Shown one piece after another: positions 6,527 to 12,458 of a stretch of 12,458 nucleotides of DNA. Made by a program: the position numbers and the translations under genes. The notes beneath the pieces were generated by a model. The model saw only the letters and a list, made by a program, of their open reading frames with translations. It ran no database searches and was not told the origin of the DNA. Position 1 is the stretch's first letter, and every line of letters begins with the position of its first letter. The stretch lies in NCBI GenBank assembly GCA_015655365.1, contig JAATFE010000300.1:1-12458 (forward strand), written 5' to 3'. The stretch is from Terriglobales bacterium. GTDB taxonomy: Bacteria > Acidobacteriota > Terriglobia > Terriglobales > Acidobacteriaceae.

Positions 6527-7158
6527 AGGCCTTCTCCCCGGTTCGACGGCATCGCTGCCAGCACGCTCGATCCGCCCTTGACCGCCTGGCCGATCGTCAC
6601 TTTGATGACCGCATCGGCCGGAAGCAGCACATCCACCCTGGAGCCGAATTTGATCAGGCCCACGCGCTGCCCGCGCTCCACCGTATCGCCCTCTTTGGGG
6701 TTGAAGACGATCCGCCGCGCCAGCAACCCGGCGATCTGCTTGAACGTGACTTCGATGCCCTCGCCCTGCACGGTCGCAATGTTCTGCTCGTTCTTCTCCG
6801 TCGAGGCCGGGTTCATGGCGTTCAGATATTGGCCCTTCTGATAGCGCACACTGCTCAGCACGCCCGCAATCGGCGCGCGGTTGATGTGTACGTCAAAAAC
6901 GCTCAGGAAGATGCTGATCCTCTGCCGCGGCCCGTCGGGCGTAGCCAGCGTGACGGTCTCCGTCACATGCCCGTCGCCGGGCGACACGATCAGTCCTTCG
7001 CCTGCCGGAATCTCTCGCTGGGGATCGCGAAAAAACCATAGAAAAAATGCCGCCAAAAGCACGGGCACAAGACTCAATGCCCAACTGCCCGTGGCCCACG
7101 CCAGCAAAATTGCCACTGCCAGCAAGCTCAAACCGTAGATGTAACCGTCGCGAACCAT
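6523..7158 (-). CDS. psd: Phosphatidylserine decarboxylase, short form
   Basis: Converts phosphatidylserine to phosphatidylethanolamine using a pyruvoyl group made by self-cleavage. The 211-residue protein begins with two hydrophobic segments (about 7-40), then [11 protein letters not shown], the conserved SPGDGHV (canonical SPADG), [13 protein letters not shown], and the cleavage site [12 protein letters not shown], with the Gly172-Ser173 bond splitting the beta and alpha chains. Length and the FGSR site fit the short, archaeal-type Psd found in many bacteria with a membrane PssA. The ATG at 7158 is preferred over an in-frame TTG three codons upstream. It overlaps pssA by 4 bp. Confidence 0.95.
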   Translation of the reverse strand: MVRDGYIYGLSLLAVAILLAWATGSWALSLVPVLLAAFFLWFFRDPQREIPAGEGLIVSPGDGHVTETVTLATPDGPRQRISIFLSVFDVHINRAPIAGVLSSVRYQKGQYLNAMNPASTEKNEQNIATVQGEGIEVTFKQIAGLLARRIVFNPKEGDTVERGQRVGLIKFGSRVDVLLPADAVIKVTIGQAVKGGSSVLAAMPSNRGEGL

Positions 7159-7169
7159 TGTCCCCAACG

Positions 7170-7175
7170 ATTATA
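7170..7175 (-). promoter_or_regulatory. Possible -10 hexamer upstream of psd
   Basis: The minus strand reads TATAAT, a perfect -10 consensus, 11 bases before the psd ATG. No good -35 was found at 16-18 bp spacing and the transcript leader would be only about 5 bases, so this may be chance. Confidence 0.25.
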
Positions 7176-7234
7176 CGGTGATCTCGTTCCTCCGGCGTCC
7201 GGGTCCACTGCCGCACCGCCTCATGCGGGGAACA

Positions 7235-7306
7235 GTTGGTTCACGTACCGCCAGCTTTGGGGCCGCATAGGGGTTGCCGCCTGGCAAATCGCCTGCATGA
7301 ACCAAC
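7235..7306. other. Imperfect hairpin with 9-bp outer arms, possible structured RNA
   Basis: GTTGGTTCA (7235-7243) and TGAACCAAC (7298-7306) are exact reverse complements. Inside them, GCCAG (7250-7254) pairs with CTGGC (7281-7285) and GGC (7261-7263) with GCC (7276-7278), so the arms nest into one interrupted hairpin of about 72 nt. A short hairpin, CCGC (7211-7214) with GCGG (7225-7228), lies just to the left. The element sits in the gap between the YdcH-like gene and psd. It matches neither tRNA nor SRP RNA landmarks. The strand and function are unknown. Confidence 0.35.
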
Positions 7307-7322
7307 CGCTCTTAGAGTCCGC

Positions 7323-7337
7323 CCGGTCGAAGACCGG
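7323..7337. terminator. Hairpin directly after the YdcH-like stop codon
   Basis: CCGGTC (7323-7328) and GACCGG (7332-7337) form a 6-bp stem with a 3-base loop, starting at the base after the stop codon of the minus-strand gene. There is no following U run, so intrinsic termination is doubtful; it may instead protect the 3' end. Confidence 0.3.
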
Positions 7338-7532
7338 TTATCGATGCTCCAGTGCAAAGATCAAATCTTTGGCGTGCAGCTTGAGCTTTTTCAATCGCAC
7401 TTCTTCGAGTTGCTCTTCGGCGGAAAGATACGGTTTTTGAAGAAGCTCTCCAAGTTGCTCTTCGTAGCGGTTGTGTTCGGCATGCAGGCGAACAATCTCT
7501 TCGCCCAGCGGGGTGTCCAATACTTCGTCCAT
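7338..7532 (-). CDS. Small YdcH/DUF465-like protein
   Basis: A 64-residue protein of the YdcH type, whose members are short helical proteins of unknown function. It shows the family pattern: GEEIVRLHAEHNRYEEQLGEL, then a short turn (LSAEEQ), then EEVRLKKLKLHAKDLIFAL, close to the family's LKKxKLxLKDEI. The whole chain can form a helical hairpin or coiled coil. The ATG at 7532 is set by a clear GGAGG ribosome site 6 bases upstream, although the frame stays open for 8 codons further. It stands alone on the minus strand between psd and rimI. Confidence 0.8.
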   Translation of the reverse strand: MDEVLDTPLGEEIVRLHAEHNRYEEQLGELLQKPYLSAEEQLEEVRLKKLKLHAKDLIFALEHR

Positions 7533-7559
7533 CCAGCACCTCCGTATTCGGAACATCTA

Positions 7560-7589
7560 CATATATCCCGGCAACCTCACCCCCGGCAA
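7560..7589 (-). promoter_or_regulatory. Possible promoter of the YdcH-like gene
   Basis: On the minus strand TTGCCG (7584-7589) and TATATG (7560-7565) are separated by 18 bp, about 28 bases before the start codon at 7532. Both hexamers are partial matches, so confidence is low. Confidence 0.25.
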
Positions 7590-7705
7590 GATGAAAACCG
7601 CATCAAAATGATCGAAAGTCACCCAAACTTGTGGATTTTTACAAAAAGATGAATCAAGTGTGCCGCAGATCGCAACCGGCCCTCAGCCGAGGCCCGCGGG
7701 GCCAA

Positions 7706-8173
7706 TCAGGCCAGCCGCAGCGCAAGCAGAAGCGCATCTTCAACCGGGTCAGCGTAGTAGCGCGGCCTGCGTCCGGTCTCCCTGAAGCCCAGCGCCCGGT
7801 AGAACCCCAAAGCCGGCCCGTTCGAGGCGCGAACTTCCAAATAAATCTCTTCCGCCCGCTCCAGCTTCAATTTTTCTGCCAAAGCCGCAAAAAGCAGCCG
7901 CCCGACCCCGCGCCGCTGCCCCTCCGCTGCCACCGCAATCGTCTCCAACTCCGCCTGCGGTCCCACCACCATCGCCACCGCGAAGCCGACAGTTACGCCC
8001 GCCGCGTCCTCCGCCACCAGCGCAACTCTTGTCGGCACGGCCTTCGCATCCAACGCGGGCAAATAGGCCGCTAGAGGCCAATGCGGCGCATCCTTCAAAC
8101 TCTGCGCAATCTCCACCACCCGGTCCAAATCCGACAGGCTCATGCGCCGAATCCGCACCGCCGCGGAACTCAT
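7706..8173 (-). CDS. rimI: Ribosomal protein S18-alanine N-acetyltransferase, GNAT family
   Basis: GNAT enzyme that acetylates the N-terminal alanine of a ribosomal protein, classically S18. The 155-residue protein has the acetyl-CoA binding loop QRRGVG (86-91) after the strand AELETIAVA, then EIYLEVRASNGPALGFYRALGF, and RYYADPVEDALLL near the end, which is the usual RimI wording (YY..P.EDAL.M). Its ATG overlaps the tsaB stop as ATGA (8170-8173), so the two are coupled. A tsaB-rimI pair is a common arrangement and strengthens the assignment. Substrate specificity is inferred from the family. Confidence 0.9.
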   Translation of the reverse strand: MSSAAVRIRRMSLSDLDRVVEIAQSLKDAPHWPLAAYLPALDAKAVPTRVALVAEDAAGVTVGFAVAMVVGPQAELETIAVAAEGQRRGVGRLLFAALAEKLKLERAEEIYLEVRASNGPALGFYRALGFRETGRRPRYYADPVEDALLLALRLA

Positions 8174-8850
8174 GCGTGCCGCGCTGTTGCCGGGTCGCCG
8201 AAAATCTCCGCATCCGAGCGCCGCAGATAATGCCCGTCCAACTGCGCCAGATCGTCAAACTCCCCCGCCAAAACCCGCGCCACGCCCAACCCCAGCGCAT
8301 CGGCAGCGTGGGGAGCCGCCGTCTGCACCAGTTCCACCGCCGGCCACGCGGCCTTCAGCACCGTAGCAGCCGCTTCGTCGCAAATCGCAATCCGCTCCGG
8401 CGCGGGATCGATCGCCGCCAGTTCATTGACTCCGGCCAGCAATTCGCGATCTTGTCCCGCCCGGCCCAGCCGCAAAAACACCTCGCCGCGATGCGCATCC
8501 AGCGCCGCCGAAGCCACTCCGGCTTTCTCGGCCAGCACCTCCAACCGCGAAACCGCGACCACCGGCGTCTGTTCCGCCTCGGCCAGCCCCTTCACCGCCG
8601 CCAGGGCCACGCGCACGCCGGTAAAGCTGCCCGGCCCGCTCACCGCGATCATGGCGTCCAGGTCCTTCACCTTAACGCCGTGCGCCGCCAGCAAGCCGCC
8701 CACCGCCGCCACCAGTGTTTCGGAGTAGGTGCGTCCTTCGAGCTCGGTCTGGCCCAGAATCTCCACGCCGTCGCCGTTAAGGCGGCCCAGCGCCACCGAG
8801 CCCATCGGCCCGCACGTGTCGATTCCCAGCACTAGCTTGGATTCGAGCAT
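8170..8850 (-). CDS. tsaB: tRNA t6A biosynthesis protein TsaB
   Basis: TsaB is a non-catalytic ASKHA-fold partner of TsaD and TsaE in making threonylcarbamoyladenosine at position 37 of ANN-decoding tRNAs. The 226-residue protein begins LVLGIDTCGPMGSVAL and has GRTYSETL, the hallmark SGPGSFTGVRVALAAVKGLA (about 71-90), ALDAHRGEVFLRLG, and the tail YLRRSDAEIFG, close to the YLR.SEAE of the family. The ATG at 8850 is preceded by AGAGGAG at normal spacing. It ends in the ATGA overlap with rimI. Confidence 0.95.
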   Translation of the reverse strand: MLESKLVLGIDTCGPMGSVALGRLNGDGVEILGQTELEGRTYSETLVAAVGGLLAAHGVKVKDLDAMIAVSGPGSFTGVRVALAAVKGLAEAEQTPVVAVSRLEVLAEKAGVASAALDAHRGEVFLRLGRAGQDRELLAGVNELAAIDPAPERIAICDEAAATVLKAAWPAVELVQTAAPHAADALGLGVARVLAGEFDDLAQLDGHYLRRSDAEIFGDPATARHA

Positions 8851-8867
8851 TCTTCTCCTCTTACACG

Positions 8868-8898
8868 GGTGCCCCAGGTCTCGATTCTGAGACCTGGG
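8868..8898. repeat. Framed hairpin repeat, copy A
   Basis: CCCAGGTCTC (8873-8882) and GAGACCTGGG (8889-8898) form a perfect 10-bp stem with a 6-base loop, preceded by GGGTGC and followed by AAACC. It shares its outer frame, GGGTGCCCCA ... TGGGA, with copies at 8944 and 10350, although the stem interior differs. The element lies just upstream of tsaB. Confidence 0.65.
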
Positions 8899-8943
8899 AA
8901 ACCGCCAACATCAATAGATGCTGCCGGCCGGCCGCAAATCCTG

Positions 8944-8983
8944 GGTGCCCCACCCTCGCCGCGCTTTTGCGGCCAGGGTGGGA
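8944..8983. repeat. Framed hairpin repeat, copy B
   Basis: CCCACCCT (8949-8956) and AGGGTGGG (8975-8982) are exact reverse complements, with CCGC and GCGG pairing inside around a GCTTTT loop. The frame GGGTGCCCCA ... TGGGA matches copies A and C. It lies between the end of the PLP gene and tsaB. Confidence 0.65.
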
Positions 8984-9019
8984 GAGCACGATCCCTGCAT
9001 GATAGTTCCCGACAGCCTC

Positions 9020-10168
9020 TTACACCGCTGCCAGAGCCTGCTCCAAATCGGCAATCAGGTCTTCCTTGTCCTCGATGCCGATCGACAGCCGGATCCGTCC
9101 CTGGGTAATGCCCATGATGCCGCGCTGCTCCTCGGTCACCGAGCCGTGCGTGGTCGTTGCCGAGTGCGAAGCCAGCGACTCCACTCCGCCCAGCGACTCC
9201 GCGCTGAGGAAGATCTTCAGCGCCGCCAGAAAGCGTCCCGCGGCCTCGCGCGACTCCACTTCAAAGCTCAGCATCGACCCGAAGCCCTTCTGCTGCTTCA
9301 GCGCCAATTCGTGCTGCGGATGGCTCTTCAACCCCGGATAGGCCAGCTTGTGCACCTTGGGCTGCGTCTCCAGCCAGGCGGCAATGGCCCGACCGTTCTC
9401 CTCGTGCTGCTTCACGCGCAGGGGCAGCGTCTTGATGCCGCGCAGCACCAGGAAGCACTCGAACGGCGACATGACTCCGCCCGCCGCCTTTTGCACCAGC
9501 CCAAAGCGCTCCTTGTGCTCCGGCGTCGAGCCGATCAGCGCTCCGCCCAGCCCGTCCGAGTGGCCGTTCAAATATTTCGTCGTCGAATGCATCACAATGT
9601 CCGCGCCCAGCGCCAGCGGGCTCTGCAACACCGGCGACATGAACGTGTTATCCACGCTCACTTCCACGCCCCGGGCGTGCGCCATCTTGCAGATCGCGGA
9701 AATATCGCTCAACACCATCAGCGGATTGCTGGGCGTCTCCACGTGAATCATCTTGGTATTCGGCTTGAAGGCCGCTTCCACCGCCTTCAGGTCGCTCGTG
9801 TCCACGAACTCGATCTCGATTCCGTAGCCTGACACGATCCGGTCCAGCAATCGCACTGTCCCGGCATACACGTCTTTGGAACAGATCAGGTGGTCGCCGG
9901 CCCTCAGCATGGCAAACAGCGCTGAGAGTGCCGCCATTCCGGTGGTGAAGACATGGGCGCTATATCCGCCCTCCAGCGCCGCCAGCGCCTCTTCCAACCG
10001 GTCCCGCGTCGGGTTGCCGGCGCGCGAGTAGTCCCAGCCGCGGTCCGTGCCGATGCCGGTCAGTTCAAACGTCGATGAAAGGTAAATGGGCACATTTACC
10101 GCGCCCGTCTGGGGGTCGGGGTACTGCCCGGCATGAACGGCAAGGGTCGAGTATTTGTAATCGGACAT
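9020..10168 (-). CDS. Cystathionine gamma-synthase/lyase-family PLP enzyme
   Basis: Cys/Met-metabolism PLP enzyme of fold type I, acting in transsulfuration. The 382-residue protein has the family landmarks: STLAVHAGQYPDPQTGAVNVP at the N-terminus, YSRAGNPTRDRLEEALAALE, FTTGMAALSALFAML, VETPSNPLM, VDNTFMSPVLQSPLALGADI, and the PLP-lysine motif HSTTKYLNGHSD with Lys198. The C-terminal domain contains LGGVESLASHSATTTH and GRIRLSIGIED. These features do not separate cystathionine gamma-synthase (MetB), cystathionine gamma-lyase or methionine gamma-lyase, so no symbol is given. The ATG at 10168 fits the usual start; the ribosome site is weak. It is a single-gene unit with repeats on both sides. 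Confidence 0.92.
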   Translation of the reverse strand: MSDYKYSTLAVHAGQYPDPQTGAVNVPIYLSSTFELTGIGTDRGWDYSRAGNPTRDRLEEALAALEGGYSAHVFTTGMAALSALFAMLRAGDHLICSKDVYAGTVRLLDRIVSGYGIEIEFVDTSDLKAVEAAFKPNTKMIHVETPSNPLMVLSDISAICKMAHARGVEVSVDNTFMSPVLQSPLALGADIVMHSTTKYLNGHSDGLGGALIGSTPEHKERFGLVQKAAGGVMSPFECFLVLRGIKTLPLRVKQHEENGRAIAAWLETQPKVHKLAYPGLKSHPQHELALKQQKGFGSMLSFEVESREAAGRFLAALKIFLSAESLGGVESLASHSATTTHGSVTEEQRGIMGITQGRIRLSIGIEDKEDLIADLEQALAAV

Positions 10169-10257
10169 GATGGATTTTCAGGCTCCAGTTCCTGTCCTTT
10201 AGCTTATCGCGGCAAGGGGGCTGCAATGAAATGAGCGCCCGAAGTCGCACATATCCC

Positions 10258-10272
10258 GTGCCCCATCCTTTC
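10258..10272. repeat. Half copy of the framed hairpin repeat
   Basis: GTGCCCCATCCTTTC matches the left arm of copy C (GTGCTCCATCCTTTC) at 14 of 15 positions, but no matching right arm follows; TGTCATTTTGAGC comes instead. It looks like a truncated copy. Confidence 0.5.
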
Positions 10273-10349
10273 TGTCATTTTGAGCAGTCCGACTCGCTGC
10301 GGCGAATTGCGGGACTGATGAACCCCGTGTCTGAATCCGCGTAGAAGTT

Positions 10350-10391
10350 GGGTGCTCCATCCTTTCGCCTTTTTTCTGGCGAAAGGATGGG
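10350..10391. repeat. Framed hairpin repeat, copy C
   Basis: CCATCCTTTCGCC (10357-10369) and GGCGAAAGGATGG (10378-10390) form a perfect 13-bp stem with an 8-base T-rich loop. GGGTGCTCCA precedes and TGGGAAACC follows, the same frame as copies A and B. Confidence 0.7.
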
Positions 10392-10491
10392 AAACCTCAA
10401 CCTTCAACCTGCTCCGTTCATCGGGAGCAGCATGAGCCTCCGGAGCGAAGAGGGAAGCAGTCTTGCCTCCCGGAGGGAGGAAGGAAAATAG

Positions 10492-10525
10492 CCCAGGACA
10501 AGCGAAGCGCGTCCTGGGTCAGGAC
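10492..10525. repeat. Overlapping alternative hairpins
   Basis: CCCAGGAC (10492-10499) pairs with GTCCTGGG (10511-10518). The same GTCCTG (10511-10516) can instead pair with CAGGAC (10520-10525) across a 3-base loop. The two stems exclude each other. Family membership and role are unknown. Confidence 0.5.
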
Positions 10526-10644
10526 CCCAAGGGAAGTTCTAGCCCCGCAGGGGCGCTGTGAGGAATTCCCGGAATGGCCTGCTCAGCGGGAACAGAATCG
10601 AGAGATGCAGTATGTGTGGAAATCCAAAGGCCCAATGAAACTTA

Positions 10645-11727
10645 CTACTTTCCCGGCCCCGCACTCTGTTTCGCCGTCCGCACTACCGGGAAGTACCCCG
10701 TCCGCGTGCGCACGTTGAGCTTCCCATGCCCCTTGTCTTCCGCCGTCACCAGCACGGTGCGGAAGCCAGGTTCGGTGGTCGGCTTGGTCGAGTGGTAGCC
10801 CAGCGTGTATTGGTTGCGAATGTCCCGCGCCACCTCGGCCGCAATCTGATCGATCTGCTCGATGTTCTTGGGGAAGAACGCCATCCCCCCTGTTTCAGTC
10901 GAGAGCATCTCCAGCGCCCGCCGCGCATGGCGCACTTCCGAGCGGCTCATCTCGTCGCCAAACAACAGCCCAATGGAATAAATGACCGGTCCGGAAAGCT
11001 GTTGCACCCGGTGGATGGTCTGCTCCAGGTTCAGCGTCGAGGCGTTGTCTTCCCCGTCCGTAATCAGGATCAGCACCTGCTTGGGCCGCTTGGCGTCGGC
11101 CGCCAGCTTGTCCGCCGAGGCCACCACGGCATCGTACAGCGCCGTGCCGCCCCTCGATTCCAGCCGTCCCAGGCCGTCGCGCAGCTTGTTCACGTCGGAA
11201 GTGAACTCCTGGTCGATGTAGGCTTCGTCGGAAAAATTCACCACAAAGGCTTCGTCCTGCGGGTTCGAGGCCTGGACCAGATCCAGCGCGCTCTTGTTCA
11301 CCGACGGACGTTTGCGCGACATCGACCCCGAGTTATCCACCACAATGGCAATCGAAACCGGCAAATCGGTGTGCTGAAAGCTGATCAGCGCCTGCTTGAC
11401 GCCGTCTTCGAGAATCTGGAAGTTTTCCTTCTTCAGGTCCGGAACCAGCCGGTTGCCCTCCAGCACCGTGGCGTTCAGCACCACTTCTTCCACGTCGGTG
11501 TGCAGAATGTAGCCATCGGCCTGCTTGTGTTGTCCCCCGGTCGAAATAATTTGGGGAGGCTCGATATCCGGAGAGCGCACCGGGTCGCGGTCCACCGTGA
11601 GTGGCGGAGCCTGCGAGGGAGCCGGTTGGGTAGGCGATTGTTGCGCCGCCGCCGTGAGCGCCGCTGCCGTCAAAAGAACCGCGAATATCGCGTTATTGCA
11701 AAGGTGCATAGTAACCGGTGCGTGCAT
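10645..11727 (-). CDS. Secreted VWFA-related Acidobacterial-domain protein
   Basis: Belongs to the von Willebrand A family that is expanded in Acidobacteria; individual functions are unknown, but binding or surface roles are likely. The N-terminus is a probable signal peptide (hydrophobic IFAVLLTAAALTAAAQQ), then a Pro-rich linker, a DLKKENFQILEDG segment typical of the family, and the VWA domain. The metal-ion site is complete: DNSGSMS, the Thr in RGGTALYDAV, and the Asp in LITDGEDN. A C-terminal beta region ends RTGYFPVV. The ATG at 11727 overlaps the upstream VWA gene by 35 bp; the ATG at 11709 is an alternative. Neither has a clear ribosome site, so coupling to the upstream gene is likely. 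Confidence 0.88.
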   Translation of the reverse strand: MHAPVTMHLCNNAIFAVLLTAAALTAAAQQSPTQPAPSQAPPLTVDRDPVRSPDIEPPQIISTGGQHKQADGYILHTDVEEVVLNATVLEGNRLVPDLKKENFQILEDGVKQALISFQHTDLPVSIAIVVDNSGSMSRKRPSVNKSALDLVQASNPQDEAFVVNFSDEAYIDQEFTSDVNKLRDGLGRLESRGGTALYDAVVASADKLAADAKRPKQVLILITDGEDNASTLNLEQTIHRVQQLSGPVIYSIGLLFGDEMSRSEVRHARRALEMLSTETGGMAFFPKNIEQIDQIAAEVARDIRNQYTLGYHSTKPTTEPGFRTVLVTAEDKGHGKLNVRTRTGYFPVVRTAKQSAGPGK

Positions 11728-12458
11728 GGACCGTAAGTGGGGGCAATCCCTGGGGAGGATTTACCTTCACCTTCACTTTACGCCACTTACCGTCCCGGGA
11801 GAGGTCCTTGGGGCGGTAGCCAATCACATATTGGTTGCGCAATTCGGTGGAAATCTTTTCCGCAATGTCGCCCATCTCGGAAATGTCGTCCACCCGGAAC
11901 AGCCGCCCCCCGGTTTCCTCGCTCAAATCGTTCAACAATTGCGGTCCGCCGCGCTCCTCGGGAGTGGCGGCGTACGGGTCGAAAACGCCGATCGAGTACA
12001 TCTCCACATCGGCCTCGCGCACCTGCGCCCGCACTTCGCCCTCGGTATAGCGGGAGCGGTTGTCGCCGCCGTCTGAAACCACCAGCAGCGCCTTGCGCTC
12101 GTGCCGCGCGTCCTTCATCTTGGCCACGCCATAGTAGATCGCGTCCAGCAGAGCCGTGCGATGCCCGCTGCGCACCGTCGCCAGCCGCGCTTCAATGTCC
12201 TCCACCGAACTGGTGAAGTCCTCAATCAGCTCCGGCCGGTCGTTGAATCCGATCACAAAAAACTCGTCCTGCGGGTTGGCCGTCTTGATGAACTGCAAAA
12301 TCGACGCCCGTGCGCGCATCAGCTTCGAACTCATGGAGCCGGACAGGTCGAAGACGATCCCAATTGAAACCGGCGCGTCCTCGCTGGCAAAGGTGTGGAT
12401 CTTCTGCTGGCTGCCGTTCTCGTAGATCGTAAAGTCCTGCATCTCCAGGCCCGTCACC
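11693..12458 (-). CDS. VWFA-related Acidobacterial-domain protein, 5' end outside window
   Basis: Paralogue of the preceding protein, cut by the window edge; the visible 254 residues begin inside the protein (LEMQDFTIYENG) and lack the signal peptide region. The VWA metal site is present: FDLSGSMSSK, the Thr in GHRTALLDAI, and the Asp in VVSDGGDN. The family phrase EETGGRLFRVDD and the ending HARTGYYAPLQ match the neighbour's TETGGMAFF and RTRTGYFPVV. Both share NPQDE and RNQY.(L/I)GY. The order and similarity point to a tandem duplication that has diverged. Its stop lies inside the next gene. Confidence 0.88.
   Translation of the reverse strand, partial: VTGLEMQDFTIYENGSQQKIHTFASEDAPVSIGIVFDLSGSMSSKLMRARASILQFIKTANPQDEFFVIGFNDRPELIEDFTSSVEDIEARLATVRSGHRTALLDAIYYGVAKMKDARHERKALLVVSDGGDNRSRYTEGEVRAQVREADVEMYSIGVFDPYAATPEERGGPQLLNDLSEETGGRLFRVDDISEMGDIAEKISTELRNQYVIGYRPKDLSRDGKWRKVKVKVNPPQGLPPLTVHARTGYYAPLQ

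Larger units (their letters stand above)
10169..10644. other. 476-bp gene-free island packed with hairpins
   Basis: No convincing gene is present here. Stems read by eye are: CAGTCC/GGACTG (10285-10317), the framed repeat C (10357-10390), CTGCTCC/GGAGCAG (10409-10430), CCTCCC/GGGAGG (10466-10480), CCCAGGAC/GTCCTGGG (10492-10518) and GCCCC/GGGGC (10542-10554). All are perfect in their arms. The island lies between the start of the PLP gene and the end of the inner VWA gene, so some stems may end or protect the VWA transcript. A short open frame on the minus strand (10204-10407) is built from repeat sequence and is not taken as a gene. Confidence 0.7.

Noticed and set aside
5798..6841. Plus-strand open frame of 347 codons opposite pssA and psd
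   Set aside because: It spans two well-supported minus-strand genes, is rich in Arg/His/Gln, and shows no domain motif.
7235..7306. 72-nt element considered as a tRNA or SRP RNA
   Set aside because: No TpsiC sequence, anticodon arm or CCA context for tRNA, and no GGAAG...AGCAG apical loop for SRP RNA on either strand.
8918..9832. Plus-strand open frame of 304 codons opposite the PLP enzyme
   Set aside because: Antisense shadow of a gene with a clear PLP-lysine motif; Arg/His/Gln-rich and motif-free.
10204..10407. Minus-strand small open frame of 67 codons
   Set aside because: It is built over framed repeat C and a half copy, so the coding look comes from the repeat.
10726..11736. Plus-strand open frame of 336 codons opposite the inner VWA gene
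   Set aside because: Antisense shadow; Arg/His/Val-rich with no recognisable domain, while the minus strand has a complete VWA metal site.
1..12458. CRISPR arrays, insertion sequences, rRNA and tRNA genes
   Set aside because: No regularly spaced repeats, no transposase-like frame and no conserved RNA landmarks were found by eye.

Overview
The window looks like a chromosomal segment of an Acidobacteriota (Terriglobia-type) genome. The clearest sign is a tandem pair of von Willebrand A proteins of the VWFA-related Acidobacterial family at the right end. High-GC coding sequence and intergenic hairpin repeats framed by GGGTGCCCCA / TGGGA fit the same assignment. Most of the window is housekeeping genes. 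Two small toxin-antitoxin-like modules and a repeat-rich intergenic island are the accessory parts. This was read by eye, without database searches.

Left part (1-3780, plus strand): the 3' portion of dnaJ, then a BrnT-type toxin gene, then a gene coding for a probable chimera (an antitoxin-like N-terminus carrying a DFSKAVRG motif, joined to a PD-(D/E)XK-type nuclease-like domain), then an HspR-like MerR repressor and a dGTPase-family HD phosphohydrolase. dnaJ and hspR are normally neighbours in heat-shock operons that carry HspR. Here a lower-GC two-gene cassette sits between them in the same orientation, so it probably shares the heat-shock transcript. This is the most unusual part of the window.

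Middle (3799-7532, minus strand): a vapBC toxin-antitoxin pair with a perfect 13-bp inverted repeat next to the vapB start; an aspartate-semialdehyde-dehydrogenase-like protein without the catalytic Cys (USG-1-like); the phosphatidylethanolamine pair psd-pssA, overlapping by 4 bp; and a small YdcH/DUF465-like protein. A roughly 70-nt imperfect hairpin lies between the small protein and psd.

Right part (7706-12458, minus strand): rimI and tsaB, overlapping by 4 bp (ribosomal protein acetylation and tRNA t6A synthesis); a cystathionine gamma-synthase/lyase-family PLP enzyme; a 476-bp gene-free island filled with hairpins; and the two VWA proteins, the outer one cut by the window edge. Two further repeats of the same framed-hairpin type lie between tsaB and the PLP gene.
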